64,000 nucleotides of DNA from Deroplatys truncata (GCA_030765065.1 CM060979.1:103342350-103406349); one strand, 5' to 3'. Positions 35,601-47,159 are shown, counted from the first letter of the stretch. Notes: a model not told the origin generated them from the letters alone. Made by a program: numbers and translations.

Positions 35601-36390
35601 GATACCGTTCCGTGCTCCCTTCGCTGTGAGGGTTGAGGACGAGGGGAGGAAGCGGAAATCAATTATTAATTTGATGAATCTGTTTCAGACCGCTTCGAAG
35701 AACTGCGCACCACTGCCACCTTGATTATTACCATCCACTTTGCTGTTTTATGTGTGTACCTTTTTCCATGGCGTTCTTATGACTGCGGAATCTGTGCTCT
35801 AATGCTCGCGACCTAAAACAAAAGGAATTATTCAGAATATTGACCGGTCTTATTCCGTAGGAAAAGGATGGATGTGTTACATCAGAAAATGTCAGTAGGG
35901 CTAGGATTTCCATGATGGAGTATATATTCTTTAAATATTCGTTATGAGAAAAACCAATGGAAGTATACTAATTTAAGTCATATTTATATACGACAATTTC
36001 ATTCCGGCAGAGCATATGTTATTTGTCACATGTTCACTCTCTCAAGAAGCAAAGAACGTTTGCATGCAATTTCTCTCATCTGTGTTCATTTGAGTTGGTA
36101 AATTTCTTAGAATTACACTTCATTTCCACACAGTTTGTTTTCTGGAAAATGATAAAAACTGCCTTCCTCCTCTATTTTGTTTGAATTTGTAAAAATTGTT
36201 TACCCCATTGTTCCACAAGAAGGTAGTTATTTAAGCCCGTCGTTTATAACTTGGGAACCGGACTACAGACAAGTGTCTCCTTGTGTTATTGAATCTTGTT
36301 ACTGAAAGTCAGGAGCCTGTGTAGTATTGTTAAGAGAAAATGCCTAAAGTAAAGCAAACCATTAGGGTAAAATTATGATAGTTCAATATG
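32611..36390. other. 3.8 kb with no recognised gene
   Basis: Long, mostly AT-rich sequence with a short GA run at 35095-35125. The minus-strand open frame 33314-33751 (145 residues) is the longest here. It is rich in Leu, Phe and Tyr and has no motif that I recognise, so I do not call it a gene. A GC-richer patch lies at 35590-35720. Confidence 0.4.
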
Positions 36391-36419
36391 GCGAAAAAAT
36401 ATACACTGTGTGACGTGTA

Positions 36420-36860
36420 TAAATGAATTCTGGGAATTTTAATTAAATCCTTTTTTGTTTATAAAAAGAAAAATTTTATTGATCCACTGTTTTCTTTTAT
36501 ATTTAATTTATTTATTAAATAAATGAATTTAAGAAATTACATAGTCCGTTAGTAATTACAATAGTTAAATTGATAAAATTAAAGTTTTATTCTTCCTTAA
36601 GTTTGTTTATTTTTAGTATTAAACTATATGTGAATATATGTGGTGTTTATTTTTGTTAAAGAAAATTATAATTTGATTGCTCAGATTTTATTGATATTAA
36701 GTTAATTTAGATTTGGTAAATTCCATAAAATTTGGTAAAAATTGTGCCATCCGCGGTTATACAATGAGTTTAAATAAACATTATTGGTTTTTAAGTAATT
36801 AATATTAATTCAATATACAACGATTTAAAATATTTTAAGAAAAAGGGTTAGAAAAAAACG
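36420..36860 (+). pseudogene. rrnS: Nuclear copy of mitochondrial 12S rRNA with flanking control-region-like sequence (NUMT)
   Basis: The block gtgccatccgcggttatac (36744-36762) is the conserved small-subunit rRNA core around the universal GTGCCAGC-GCGGTTATAC site. The upstream aaagttttattcttccttaa (36581-36600) matches the start of insect mitochondrial 12S. The downstream aagaaaaagggttagaaa resembles the next conserved block. The first ~160 bp are extremely AT-rich, as expected of the mitochondrial control region, which abuts the 5' end of 12S in insects. The rRNA is truncated after roughly 280 bp and the core has lost a few bases, so it is a nuclear fragment. Confidence 0.75.
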
Positions 36861-36869
36861 AAAGTTATC

Positions 36870-37925
36870 ACACCTTGTGTTCCCTTTCAACTATTTTATT
36901 GACTGAAAATTTTTCTCTTAATCGTTTAGAATTAGATGCAAGTGATATTGTCCCATTATATGCCCCTATTGCATCAGCTGAAGCGCAAAAATGTTTCTCA
37001 AAATATAAGAACCAATTTGAAGTAGGTAGTTGCTTCACGTATGGAAAGCTAATTTGAAGGAGTTGTACCCGGTAGCCTTCGTCCCAAATTTAAAAAAATT
37101 AACTTTGTAATTTGACTGTTTCTTTAAATATTATATATTTATGTTTGCCTCGGCTGCGTCAGTATTATTGTTAGAGACATGGATTTGTTTGCAAGGTGTG
37201 GTGCGGTTGAAGAATGTGGGCTTACACAGATTATAATTTTTAATTCACTCCTTTTTATTAATTCTTGACACGATTTAAATAATACTTCACTGATATAGAG
37301 AGCTGTAAGATTATTTCATTAATTACTTGCACTTTTTAACACGTAAACCATTTAGTCTCACACGAATACGTATTAAAATTCTCGAGGACGCATCTCGCGT
37401 ACGGTTAGGAATTCTGTCTACAACCAACGCGTCCAGTTATGAGCGCTGTCTACAAGCAACTGACTTCTGTATTTGTAAATTTTGCTTAATTTTAGTTTAT
37501 GATTGGCTAATTCTAGTCCAATAGAATACCTTCATTTAACTAAAACTTTTTCTGGCTGTTGATTGGCTATTTTATAAACTGTCACTAAAATTACATTATT
37601 GCTTTCAAGAATCACAAGTAGTATTGTTAAACTTTCAAATTCATTATTGCCTCAAGGTTACCTCGTTGTTACCTCATTGTTAGCAACTTTTAACCTATTT
37701 TTCTCACAGCTCCTACATTATTAAATTACTAATACATTCACATAACATTATTACACATGTATACAATAATACAAACATATACAATGACTGTAATATACAC
37801 TTTTTATATCTTGTTACATACATATATTGCTTTAAGATGGGCTGTTATTGAATTTATATATTATATAATTAGACTGAAATCATTTAAGTGTTAAAAATAC
37901 TGCCTCAACCGACATAGACACATAT
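36870..37925 (+). mobile_element. Interspersed repeat with a hAT-transposase C-terminal remnant, copy 1
   Basis: The frame near 36880-37030 reads LNRLELDASDIVPLYAPIAS, then AEAQKCFSKYKNQF. This resembles the hAT dimerisation region (YaPv.S...eRsFS.YKn). After it, about 870 bp (from cccaaatttaaaaaaattaa near 37083 to aatactgcctcaa near 37907) match 47330-48125, including gcctcggctgcgtcagtatt and tctcgaggacgcatct. Both may be 3' parts of one hAT-derived element. Terminal inverted repeats were not found. Confidence 0.65.
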
Positions 37926-38189
37926 TAAACTAGAAAAGATTCCATGTAATGGCGGTTATTTTCTAAAATTCTGTTTTGTAATCTGTTTATGGATACCTCT
38001 GTAATAAGGTTTAAAACAAATTAAAAACCCCTTGTTTTGTTTGGTATGAATGTTTCCATTAACCTGATCTCTGAAGTTTGATATCGTTAGGTAGACCGTG
38101 CTATTAATGGAGGATAAGGATCCTTCATTATTGATTTGATTGCTAACAGAATCCCACTGAGTGACGAGTACCTTTGCCATCTCTCTTCA
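37926..38189. other. Intergenic, nothing recognised
   Basis: No supportable feature. Confidence 0.5.
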
Positions 38190-39008
38190 CCAGTAAAACA
38201 TCTATGTTTCATTCACATTACTTTCTCTAATCTCTACCTCCTATTAGTGGGTATACAAATTATTCTTACGAAATTTCATCTTCCTATCTACTTCACTTTA
38301 ATTTATAAACCTTTTCGTAAACAGCTGCATTACTCATTTAATTATAGGTACAAAGGGAATAGCGATAGAACTGGAAGCTATATGCTGGCCTTAAAATTCC
38401 ATACTGTTACAATGACATTACATTACAACTGAGATTACAATGTGTTGAACAATTCGCACCGTTAATAACGGATATCTCGAAAATGGCTGATGCCATAAAA
38501 AATCTATTTCAAATAAATTGTGTGTTTTAAAAGGATCTACATCTTTATGCAGTAGTTTTGTCTATCCCTTAACTTATACCTACCAGTTATAAATGATTAT
38601 ACAAAATTCCTTCCTAATGAAAAGGACTTTACAGGCTATTCATGGTATACATTTTATTTGTCACGTGAATATCTTTAAGATATGGTATTTTAATCCAAAT
38701 GGTTAGAACCATTCTTGGAAAATAAAAAATGTTCCATGTAAAGTGTAGTTTGGGGTGGGGGATGTTCTTGAAAATAGTTTGGCATCTTTGAAAAATACTG
38801 AACGTAAATAACAAGTTTGGTATTTATCCGCCTTTTCGTTTTTGAGCTATGCTGTTCATAGACGCACACACACGGATCATTTTATTAAAACGTCGTTTTT
38901 TTGGACACAGTGGGGTCAAACATATATTTCTAGTGAAATCTCGGTATCGAATTTTTGGGTGGAATGCAATACCTTCTCTACCTGCTCTGTATGCGGTAGA
39001 GAAAAAAA
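38190..39008 (-). mobile_element. Helentron-like element, tandem copy 1
   Basis: It runs on the minus strand from its 5' end (gcggtagagaaa on plus, 38994) to a decayed hairpin end near 38195 (ctatgtttcattcacattac). It abuts the next copy head-to-tail. Confidence 0.75.
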
Positions 39009-39840
39009 ATATGATGTGATACATTTACATGGCTTTCTCTACTCTCTATCTTTATTAATGTATATATACAAACTATTCTTAAAGCTTATTTTTCTGTAAG
39101 CTTATTGTCCTATCCACTACATTTAATCCAAATAAAGTTTTGCAAAACTGGTTACATTACACATTTTCAATACAAACATAACAGCGATAGTCAAATGTTT
39201 AAGAATGGATATGCTGTCCATGCAATCGCGAGAAACAACTGAAAATCGATGGGACTTCAAAAGAGTTAGAGGTATTGAACAATTCGAATTTTTAATAACG
39301 GATATCTCAAAAACGGCTTATCCTACAAACAAACTTATCCGAAGTAAATGGTATGTTTTACAGAGATATAGGCATTTTTGTGCGGACGTTTTCGTCTATC
39401 ATTTAACGTTTACAAGTTATAAAAGGTTGTACAAAATTCCTTCCGAATGAAGAGGACTTCCTAGGCTATTTCTGGAAAATTCAAGATATATAGTTTATTT
39501 ATCATCTAAATATCTTTCATATATTTTATTATAATCTAAATTGTTAGCGTCATTTTTAGAAAATCAAAATTTTTTAAATATCTTCGATGTAAAGGGTAGT
39601 TGGATTGGGGGATTTTCTTGAAAATCTTCGTATCGCATCCTTGGAAGATACTAAACTCAAATACAAGTTTGGTATTTATCCGACTTCTCGTTTTTGAGTT
39701 ATGCTGTTCACGCGCAGATACTGTTTCCAAAATGCTTTATTTGGATTCAGATGCTTCAAAAAATGTATTTCTGGTGAAATCTTGGTATCGATTTTTTGGA
39801 TGGAATGCAATACTTCTCCTAATCACTATACGAGTAAAAA
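39009..39840 (-). mobile_element. Helentron-like element, tandem copy 2
   Basis: Its hairpin end (gatgtgatacatttacatgg ctttctctact on plus, 39013) directly follows the 5' end of copy 1. Standard blocks continue to about 39840. The 5' subterminal repeat is degraded to cgagtaaaaa. Confidence 0.75.
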
Positions 39841-40743
39841 ATGAATTTTCAGAGGTAATGTGGAAAGGAAGCTCTCTAGATAGCTATACCTAGTGTCCTC
39901 TACGGTGACTATGGCATGATTGGTAGCCACGGCTTACTAACGGCATACTTTCAAGGCGATGCTGTAGTATTTTGCCATTGCTTTCTATGGCATGGGAAGT
40001 AAGTTGCAGCACTTAAAATTGTAACAAATTTGCATAGCATTATATACATACACTTACTCTGAATACAGCTTTTTGCTCTTAAAAAGGCCCAAATCCTTCT
40101 GAAATGAGACCCTTTTCCTTTGCTTGCTAACCAGCAGCACTGACCACCACGCGACAGAATAGGGAAAAAATTGCGTAACTGGCTTAATACTGTATTTAAT
40201 AATCATTAAAACCTTAAGCATCTGATATAAATAAATTTAATAAAATACATAGGATATTCTATGCCTGTTACACAGAAAATATTTGTAACAGTCCAAAGGA
40301 TTTAAACCTTTATGTAAATTAATATTCAGGAGGGAAATTCCAGTCACAACATTATTCTGTTTTACATTCAGAACTACAAGAAATTGACGCTGCCGACAAT
40401 GTTTGTCTTGAGTTGTCTACTTCATATGAAGAAAAATATTCATAATTATAAACCTTGCTCTTCAATGCATAATTATTGTGCTAGAAATGATTTTAATATT
40501 TACCTTAATAAAAATATGTTCTTATCAATGAACATTTTCAATTGTATTTCACCTCATCTTAGAACTAAATACATTTAGATTGACAATCAATGCAACATTA
40601 ATGTCCAAACAGCTTTATAAGGTGCATTATTTCTATAATTTAAATTTGTGTACTGTTATTCTTTTTCTCTGGCCTTGCTGTGCATTCCAATGTTGACAGC
40701 AACAAACTTTTCTATCTGTCTAGTCTAGTCTAATCTATTTATC

Positions 40744-40794
<51 letters not shown>

Positions 40795-40876
40795 ATACGT
40801 ACAACAAACAATAATAATGAAAATGAGCATAATTCATTATATACTCATACTATCGAAATCTTTTAACTACACAAAC
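39841..40876. other. Intergenic, with a (TA)n run at 40748-40786
   Basis: Nothing recognised apart from the dinucleotide run, about 19 TA units followed by a short GT stretch. Confidence 0.6.
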
Positions 40877-41149
40877 TTTTATTGATTGATTGAAGCTCTT
40901 TAGCTGCTGTGCTCCTTAGTGCCCCACTGTATATGGGCCGTGAAAGAGCGGTAATTTTGCTAGAGGCCTCTTTATCAGGCCTGAGGTTCTTTTACGAGCC
41001 GTAAATCTACGATACGGGACCACCGGCTTTACTTCCCGTCCGAAGGAAGCCATGCTAAGGATTTTTACGCCCGAAAAAGGTCCATCGTCCTCCGCCGGGT
41101 TTGTACCCATGACCTCGGGAACTAGAGGTCACCACTAAACCACAGAGAC
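40877..41149 (-). mobile_element. tRNA-derived SINE, third type, with a perfect 12-bp target-site duplication
   Basis: Read on the minus strand it starts tgtctctgtggtttagtggt (A box), then gtcatgggtacaaacccggc (B box), continues through a body with ctttttcgggcgtaaaaatc, and ends in a (tcaa)n-like tail. The 12-bp sequence aactacacaaac lies on both sides (40865-40876 and 41150-41161). A second copy is at 49.2-49.5 kb. The minus frame at 40916-41110 is a by-product. Confidence 0.9.
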
Positions 41150-41161
41150 AACTACACAAAC

Positions 41162-41429
41162 GTGTCAGAACTTATAAACATTTTATGTACACGTTTAATA
41201 AAAATGCATAGTAAGTGAGGCATTCGGAATATTTACTTTTTGTTTCATTTAATTCCTACCTTTTGGAGGAAATAATTAACCTGCCATATAACCTCTTCTC
41301 CAAATATGTTATGTGCCGCATTTCACAGAATCTCCTCGATCACACACACACATACGAGCGCAAGTGCATAAGCACAAACAGAAATATTAATTCTTAAATC
41401 ATTAATTATGATAATTTATTAATTTTAAA
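41162..41429. other. Intergenic, nothing recognised
   Basis: No supportable feature. Confidence 0.5.
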
Positions 41430-42230
41430 TTGCGAGAGATTTGCGTGGCTAGAAAGGATATATAGCACAGTGGTGGAAGCAAAAATATTATACGTAGCAG
41501 AGATATGGGGGCTGGAAAAAGCATGGGAAAATGTAGATGCTATACACAGGAATGTTTGCAAAATAAGCCTGGGATTACCAAGAATGGAGTAGTACAAGCA
41601 GAACTAGGGAGGGTGGGAACTAAAGGCTAAATGGTAGAAAGGGCAATCAAATACTGGTTCAGAATAAAGCTACTTGAGGAAAATGAGATACTAAAGCAAT
41701 GCTTGGTTATACAGGAGAAAATAGGGGGGAAAAGAAACTTGGTTGCACAAGATACAGACAACATTGGAAGAAACAGGAATAGGGGAAACATGGGCAGAAA
41801 GAAACAACAAAAGTAGGGTTTTCTGGAAAGAAATTAGAACAAGAGTGGAGGATATTGAAAAGGAAGAAATTATAAGTAGCCTAAAGGAAAAAAGGCCATT
41901 GATAGACTATAAATATTTTAAAAGGGAATGGGGAAAAGAAAGATATGTACATTGAAGTATACCACAAAGAGGCCAGAATGGTGTATGCATGGACAGGTGT
42001 AAAAATCTAAGTGTCCTAACAGGGAGAAGAAAGGTGAGGTGTACTAAATGTAATGGATTACATGACAATTGGCATTATATTCTGGAATGCAAGGATACGG
42101 ATAAAAGAAGAGAGATTTTAATGCTAGAGAAATGGAAAAATTTACCAATAGATCTAAAAGTTAAGGAAATTTTTAATACAAAATCAAATAATATATGGAG
42201 AAAGCAGAAACATATTTAGGAAAAGCTAGG
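41430..42230 (+). mobile_element. LINE fragment, C-terminal part with a CCHC-like knuckle
   Basis: The first part reads RFAWLERIYSTVVEAKILYV, then AEIWGLEKAWENVDAI, HRNVCKISLGLPRME, and AELGRV in another frame. These match the region after reverse transcriptase in an insect LINE group. Next come MVERAIKYWFRIKLLEEN from 41631 and YFKREWGKERYVH to 41953. The end holds RRKVRCTKCNGLHDNWHYIL EC, a C-x2-C-x7-H-x4-C knuckle (about 42033-42085). Stops and frameshifts break it into three or four frames. The related copy at 58.5-59.1 kb shares this layout. Confidence 0.75.
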
Positions 42231-43118
42231 CTAAAGGGGTTAAAAGAAACATGAAGCAAATTGGAGAAAATTCGGGAAAAGGGTAACAAGGCAAAAAAGT
42301 GAATAGTGGAAAATTATACTTCCCCATTATATATACAACAGAATACTAAAAATAAGGGAAAGAGAAATAATAAACTACTCCATTGTATTGTAAACAATGT
42401 ATAAATTCCTTGTAAGTACAAAGTAGACAACAAATCGTTCATTCGTTCATTCATAATACTATTACGAGTTTGTTTTATAGGCATCATAAAGAAAAAATGT
42501 CTAATTTCTTTTGTTTCCGACACCTAGGTCACAGATATGATTATACATTGCTGCTTCAGTAGGTGTGGTGAATCCCTTGTACATTAGCACATGGCAAGTG
42601 TTGTTAATTTCAGCCCCGCAGTATTGACGGGAAGTGACGTGAAATGGCAAGCTGTCAATTGTCAGAGTGGGGTGATGTTATACCTGAGGTCAATAAGGCT
42701 TAACCATTCAAAATGTTGAGGGATGTAGGATTCTAGAACGGAGTTTGTAACAATGGAAGGAATTTATTTATCGTCTTATGTAGTTCAGCTTTGTCGAATC
42801 GCTGTGACAGCTGCCAAAGAAAATAAAATATTCTTTTCATTGGAGTGAATTATCGTACTTTTAGGGCCTCTTATTTTCAAAAAGAGTGTGAAATTTAGAA
42901 TGAATAAAAGTTTCTGTTGATGACAAGTGAAAATGGTAATGTAAAGTGCCAAAACAACTATTCGTTTAATGTTAGGATAAACAAGACAGCACTTGTGTAT
43001 CATTTTCATTTTCTGCATCCCATACTGAAGTAGAAGAAGGCTGCAGTCTAACCAGAAAGTTGAATGGTAATAATCAATGTAAATAAAACTGTGAAATACC
43101 GAAGCGAGAGAACAGAAA
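42231..43118. other. Intergenic, nothing recognised
   Basis: AT-rich sequence without a supportable gene. The minus-strand frame 42785-43306 reads across the following (GTGA)n array and is not a gene. Confidence 0.5.
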
Positions 43119-43283
43119 AGCGAGTGAGTGAGTGAGTGAGTGAGTGAGTGAGTGAGTGAGTGAGTGAGTGAGTGAGTGAGTGAGTGAGTGAGTGAGTGAG
43201 TGAGTGAGTGAGTGAGTGAGTGAGTGAGTGAGTGAGTGAGTGAGTGAGTGAGTGAGTGAGTGAGTGAGTGAGTGAGTGAGTGA
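43119..43283 (+). repeat. (GTGA)n tetranucleotide microsatellite, about 40 units
   Basis: An uninterrupted gagt/gtga run of about 162 bp. Translated on the minus strand it gives THSL repeats in several frames, none of which is a gene. Confidence 0.97.
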
Positions 43284-43349
43284 CACTCACGTATAAAGTG
43301 TTGCACTACGCTGCCTAGGTGACAAACAAAGTGTATTTCGGAACAACTG

Positions 43350-43460
43350 GTGTTCTCGTTTGTTACAGTACGTATGAGATATTGTACGAGTAAAATATAT
43401 CTATGCTTTAATTTTCCGTAAATAGCCTGTAAAGTCCTATCGATCTTTATTCAGGCTTAA
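43350..43460 (+). mobile_element. Helentron-like internal fragment
   Basis: Matches the family's gatatt...aaaatatatct...attttccgtaaatagcctg taaagtcct block. It forms the left flank of the LINE inserted at 43475. Confidence 0.55.
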
Positions 43461-43474
43461 GCAACCGAGAAACA

Positions 43475-45250
43475 GCAGGGGGATGTTTTATCACTCCTGC
43501 TATGGAACCTTGTAGTGGATACACTTCTTTGCTCACTCAATAGTGATGGTTACTTTACAGTTGGTTTTGCAGATGATAATGCAATAATCATAAGAGGGAA
43601 ATTTCCTCATATAGTTTCTCAAGTGCTACAAATGGCACTTAAGAAAGTGGAAGCTTGGTGCAAGATGAATAATCTAACTGTTAATCCAAGCAAAACAGTA
43701 GTGGTATCCTTTACCAGGAGAAGGAGGCCTGATTTAACCAGACTCTCTCTCTCTTTGGTGAAATAGTGCCCTATTCAATACAAGTTAAATATCTTGAGCT
43801 TGTTTTAGACAAGAAATTACTTGGAAACTTCACATGGAATTATGTATTACCAAAGTCTACAGAGTCTTTTGGACATGTAAAGGTATGCTTGGTAAGACAT
43901 GGGGTCTGAAATCTAGTATAGTGTATTGGATATACACTGTCATGGTGAGACCTATATTCTCCTATGCCGCACTGATGTGGTGGCCTAGAGTTAATTTAAA
44001 GGTGTGCAGAAAGGAACTCTGTAAATTACAGAGGACCTTCTGCATTTAAATTATGGGAGCTTTCAAAACTACTCTAACTGCGGCAATGGAGATGCTGATT
44101 GGGCTCACACCTCTCCATATATGGATGAAGGCAGAAGCCATGATCGCGTATCACCGTATTTGTCGGCAAACCAAAGTGTCTAATACTGGACATATTAATC
44201 ATCTCAAGCTTCCTTGGGATAAGAATATACAACAGATACTAAACATGAGGACTGACATTCTTGAACCAAGATTCAAGTTTGAATTGAAATTTACGGTCTC
44301 CTATCCAACGCGGGGTGAATGGGAAGGACTGGTAAAACCTCATAATAACAAATGCCCAATCTGGTATACTGATGGTTCTAGAACCAAATCAGGAACGGGG
44401 GCTGTGCTTTACGGTAATGGCACCAAGATTTCTTATAGTTTGGGTACCTTAGCTACAGTTTTCCAGGCTGAGGTTTATACAATCCTAGCCAGTTACATGA
44501 GAGATATAAGAATAGAAGTGTTCTTATTCTCTCAGGCAGTCAAGCTGCTCTTAAAGCACTTGAATCACCAACAATAAAATCAAAGTTCGTCTCAGAATGC
44601 CGGGAATCCTTAACGACACTGGCTGAACACAATAAGGTTCAACTTATGTGTGTGCCAGGACATACAGGTATACCAGGCAATAAGAAAGCAGATGAAGCAG
44701 CCAAGATTGGCAGTGAAATCCCATTTTTGGGTCCGGAGCCTGTACTGGGAGTGTCCTACAGACCAGTGAAACAGGCTATCAAGTGCTGGGCTCAAGCAGA
44801 ACACAAGAACTACTGGAACTCCATTGAGAGTTGCAGACATTCCTAGTTGTTTATTACAGACCTGGATAATAGCAGGGCAAAGTACCTGCGCGGTCTTAGT
44901 AGAAGAAGGCTTGCATGGGCAACAGGATTCATTACAGGACACTGTGCCCTAAGTTTAATCTATACAGAATGGGATTGTTTAACAACCCTATCTGTAGTAG
45001 ATGCCTAGAAGGAGATGAGACTGTTACTCATCTACTATGTGATTGCCCTGCTCTTGCGAATCAAAGAGCAAGTATTTTTGGCAATCACTTTCCAAATATA
45101 GATGAACTATCGAAAGCCTCAGTTAGCAGTCTGGTAAAGTTCATAACGAGCAACAGACTACTTAACTGATGAAAGGTGGGATGCGCAATAGACCTTTAAG
45201 ATCGCAGTGCTTGGACATAAAACTCACCCCTTTTCAAACTACAACTACTA
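43475..45250 (+). mobile_element. 5'-truncated LINE with RNase H, flanked by a perfect 14-bp target-site duplication
   Basis: The 14-bp sequence caaccgagaaacag occurs at 43461-43474 and 45251-45264. Between them is a 1.78 kb LINE that begins inside the reverse-transcriptase domain and ends with about 80 bp of 3' untranslated sequence after the stop at 45167-45169. 5' truncation plus target duplication is the signature of target-primed reverse transcription. The presence of RNase H places it near the I/R1-like groups, not Jockey; the exact clade is not assigned. Confidence 0.93.
43480..45169 (+). pseudogene. LINE ORF2 remnant: reverse transcriptase, RNase H and C-terminal Cys motif
   Basis: The reverse-transcriptase part reads QGDVLSLLLWNLVVDTLL, then TVGFADDNAIIIRGKF (catalytic FADD near 43570), LTVNPSKTVVVSFTRRRR, VYRVFWTCKGMLGKTWGL and VRPIFSYAALMWWPRVN. 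After a frame break near 44050, the segment from 44053 contains AAMEMLIGLTPLHIWMKAEA. RNase H reads IWYTDGSRTKSGTGAVLYGN (first Asp near 44372), FQAEVYTILA (Glu), a frameshifted third Asp region, and VCVPGHTGIPGNKKADEAAK from 44649. The C-terminus reads NPICSRCLEGDETVTHLLCD with a C-x2-C...H-x4-C layout, then ends LLN at 45169. At least five frame breaks or stops: inactive. Confidence 0.9.
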
Positions 45251-45264
45251 CAACCGAGAAACAG

Positions 45265-45734
45265 TAACATCTAGACTAAAACTTACTGCAAGAAAATATA
45301 CAGGATGTTAAAATATTTTTGCAGTACTTCCGTTTGAACTGGAGGCATAGAGTGACTTTACAGAAAACTCTGTGGCGTAGAGGCATTGCATTGTTGCGGC
45401 ATACGAGAAGAACCGGAGGGTTAAGCCGCACCATTTTAGTTCTAAAGTTTCGGAATAAATAAGGGAAGAAAACTTGTGTATGAATAGTATGATGAATAAC
45501 TAATAATGATAATGGGTGACGGTATCAATGTTACATATCAGATTTTATCTCGCAAACTTGTTAAGGGACAACATTGTGTTGCAAATGCAGATGGAGATAA
45601 TGGTGCATTAATAACGGATTGAATTAAACAATGACATACGATCCGGATAACTACAGCCCTGTAACGCTTCTCCACCACAAAATCCTTCTCTCTTGGGTTC
45701 GAATCCGCTAGAAGAGGGTAACTGTCCTGTGATA
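45265..45734. other. Intergenic, nothing recognised
   Basis: No supportable feature. The minus-strand frames 45538-45871 run across this stretch and into the next SINE. Confidence 0.5.
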
Positions 45735-45940
45735 CGGACCGAGCGAGTTGATTCCGCAGTAACCTGTAAGACTCGCATTCCGAGTTCGATTCCCGTCGAC
45801 CGCCCACTCTGCCCATGAGTTTTAGAGGTTTTCCCTATTTGGTAGGCGAATGGTTGTTTCTCATTTACCACGACTTCCTTTCCCTCATTTTCCTTTCATT
45901 CGTTTCCTTCTCATGTCTCACGTTTGATGCAGTAATTTGT
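45735..45940 (+). mobile_element. tRNA-derived SINE, core family, short copy
   Basis: Head from about 45738 (accgagcgagttgattccgc), B-box-like cgagttcgattcccgtcg near 45780, then the core gaggttttccctatttggta ggcgaatgg (45825-45853) and the pyrimidine-rich stretch ctttccctcattttcctttc. The tail is cut off near 45940. It gives the clearest view of the head-to-core order of this family. Confidence 0.75.
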
Positions 45941-46299
45941 ATCACAAATTATTTAAATGTGAAGAACGATTATAGTATGAATATGCATTTTTGTGTGACA
46001 TTGATTTGAGATGTTTGTTGATTGTAAATATTGTTGAGAAGTAAGTTTATACGGCCTTACTGAAACTGACAATAATAGCGTGCAATAATGCAGCGAGGGG
46101 GTGAGCTGTTTATCATTATTAGAGACGAGGAAGTTACGTAATATTGGCGCGTTTGACTTTAGAATTTGCTGGAACATTTTTCCTAGAGCATATGTGTTCA
46201 TAATTTTCATTGGATATAAAAAATAGACGCTAATGTTGGCGCGTTTTATTAGCCAATAGCAGCTCAGTTATAATCTTTAGGCATATCGGGATGTAGGAG

Positions 46300-46337
46300 T
46301 ATAAAAAGGGCTAGGTTTGAGATAGACCCCGTCAGTT
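46300..46337 (+). promoter_or_regulatory. TATA box and initiator-like core promoter
   Basis: tataaaaa at 46300-46307 is followed by tcagtt at 46332-46337. The second matches the arthropod initiator (TCAGT); its A is 34 bp after the first T of the TATA box. A CCAAT word (attagccaatag) lies upstream near 46250. Confidence 0.45.
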
Positions 46338-46583
46338 CGTCGAAAACATTTGCACGTTACACGTCGCCTTCAGTCCAGCAGAAATATTTGTATAGTATAC
46401 GTCGGCTATCAATTCATAGGTTACGCGTAGCAGAGTTATGAAAAATCTCAAGTGTTATAAAGTTAATTATACAAAAAGTTGAAGTACGCGAATTAAGAGT
46501 GATCAGTAATGAAGTTATTATAACAGTTTCAGTTTGGCGAATGTCAAGATCAATGTGTAAATGTGATAGTAAATGTGTTCGAC

Positions 46584-46589
46584 AATAAA
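46584..46589 (+). terminator. Possible polyadenylation signal AATAAA
   Basis: aataaa at 46584-46589, followed within 30 bp by a t-rich stretch (attctttcatcagtgtta). It lies about 250 bp after the initiator-like site, so it could be the R-region signal of the candidate LTR. Confidence 0.3.
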
Positions 46590-46660
46590 AGTGTAAAACA
46601 AATTCTTTCATCAGTGTTATCTTTGGATAAGAGACTCCTTTCCGTTTACACAACCTGTAT

Positions 46661-47150
46661 AAAGAGAAGCGCTTGACCAAAAAGATCATAGCTAGCCGGA
46701 GGACAGAGAACCAAAATTAAATAAAATAACAGTAGCATTCTTTCAAACAAACACTAATACTGCCGCAAATTGCTAACACCAGATGGAGCTAACAAACCTA
46801 ACAAATGAATCACATCACAAGATGGCTTCACCACGTGGAGTAAATACAAATATACAAATACATTAATAATACCGTCGCACGTTTGCTTCTAGGTTCTATA
46901 GTGAGTGGGGGTGTCGGAAAGATAGCGCGGATGTTTGCTCCAAGGAAATAGTATTCCCCGTGGACACTAAAGGGCTGCTTGGTTTGACGGATCGTTCATC
47001 GCCCTCGAAGGATATCTGCAGTAGTGGGACGGGTCTTGGAGCCAGGAACTAATAGCGGCTTCCGCGCGTCTCTGTAACCTGTCTACCTACGGTAACAGAT
47101 GCGCGAGGTGGCCCTCTTCGTTGTATGTCCTTTGTCGTATACTGCGATAC
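46661..47150. other. Intergenic, nothing recognised
   Basis: GC-richer from about 46880 to 47165, with no recognised gene. Confidence 0.45.
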
Positions 47151-47159
47151 GGCCACATG

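Larger units (their letters stand above)
46030..46660 (+). mobile_element. Candidate solo LTR
   Basis: A TATA box, an initiator-like site and a downstream AATAAA occur in the right order and spacing for an LTR promoter and poly(A) signal. No open frame of note lies between them. LTR ends are not resolved: no matching TG...CA boundary with a target duplication was confirmed. It could equally be a promoter fragment of another element. Confidence 0.3.

Noticed and set aside
42785..43306. 173-residue open frame rich in THSL repeats
   Set aside because: It is the translation of the (GTGA)n microsatellite; three overlapping frames give the same pattern.
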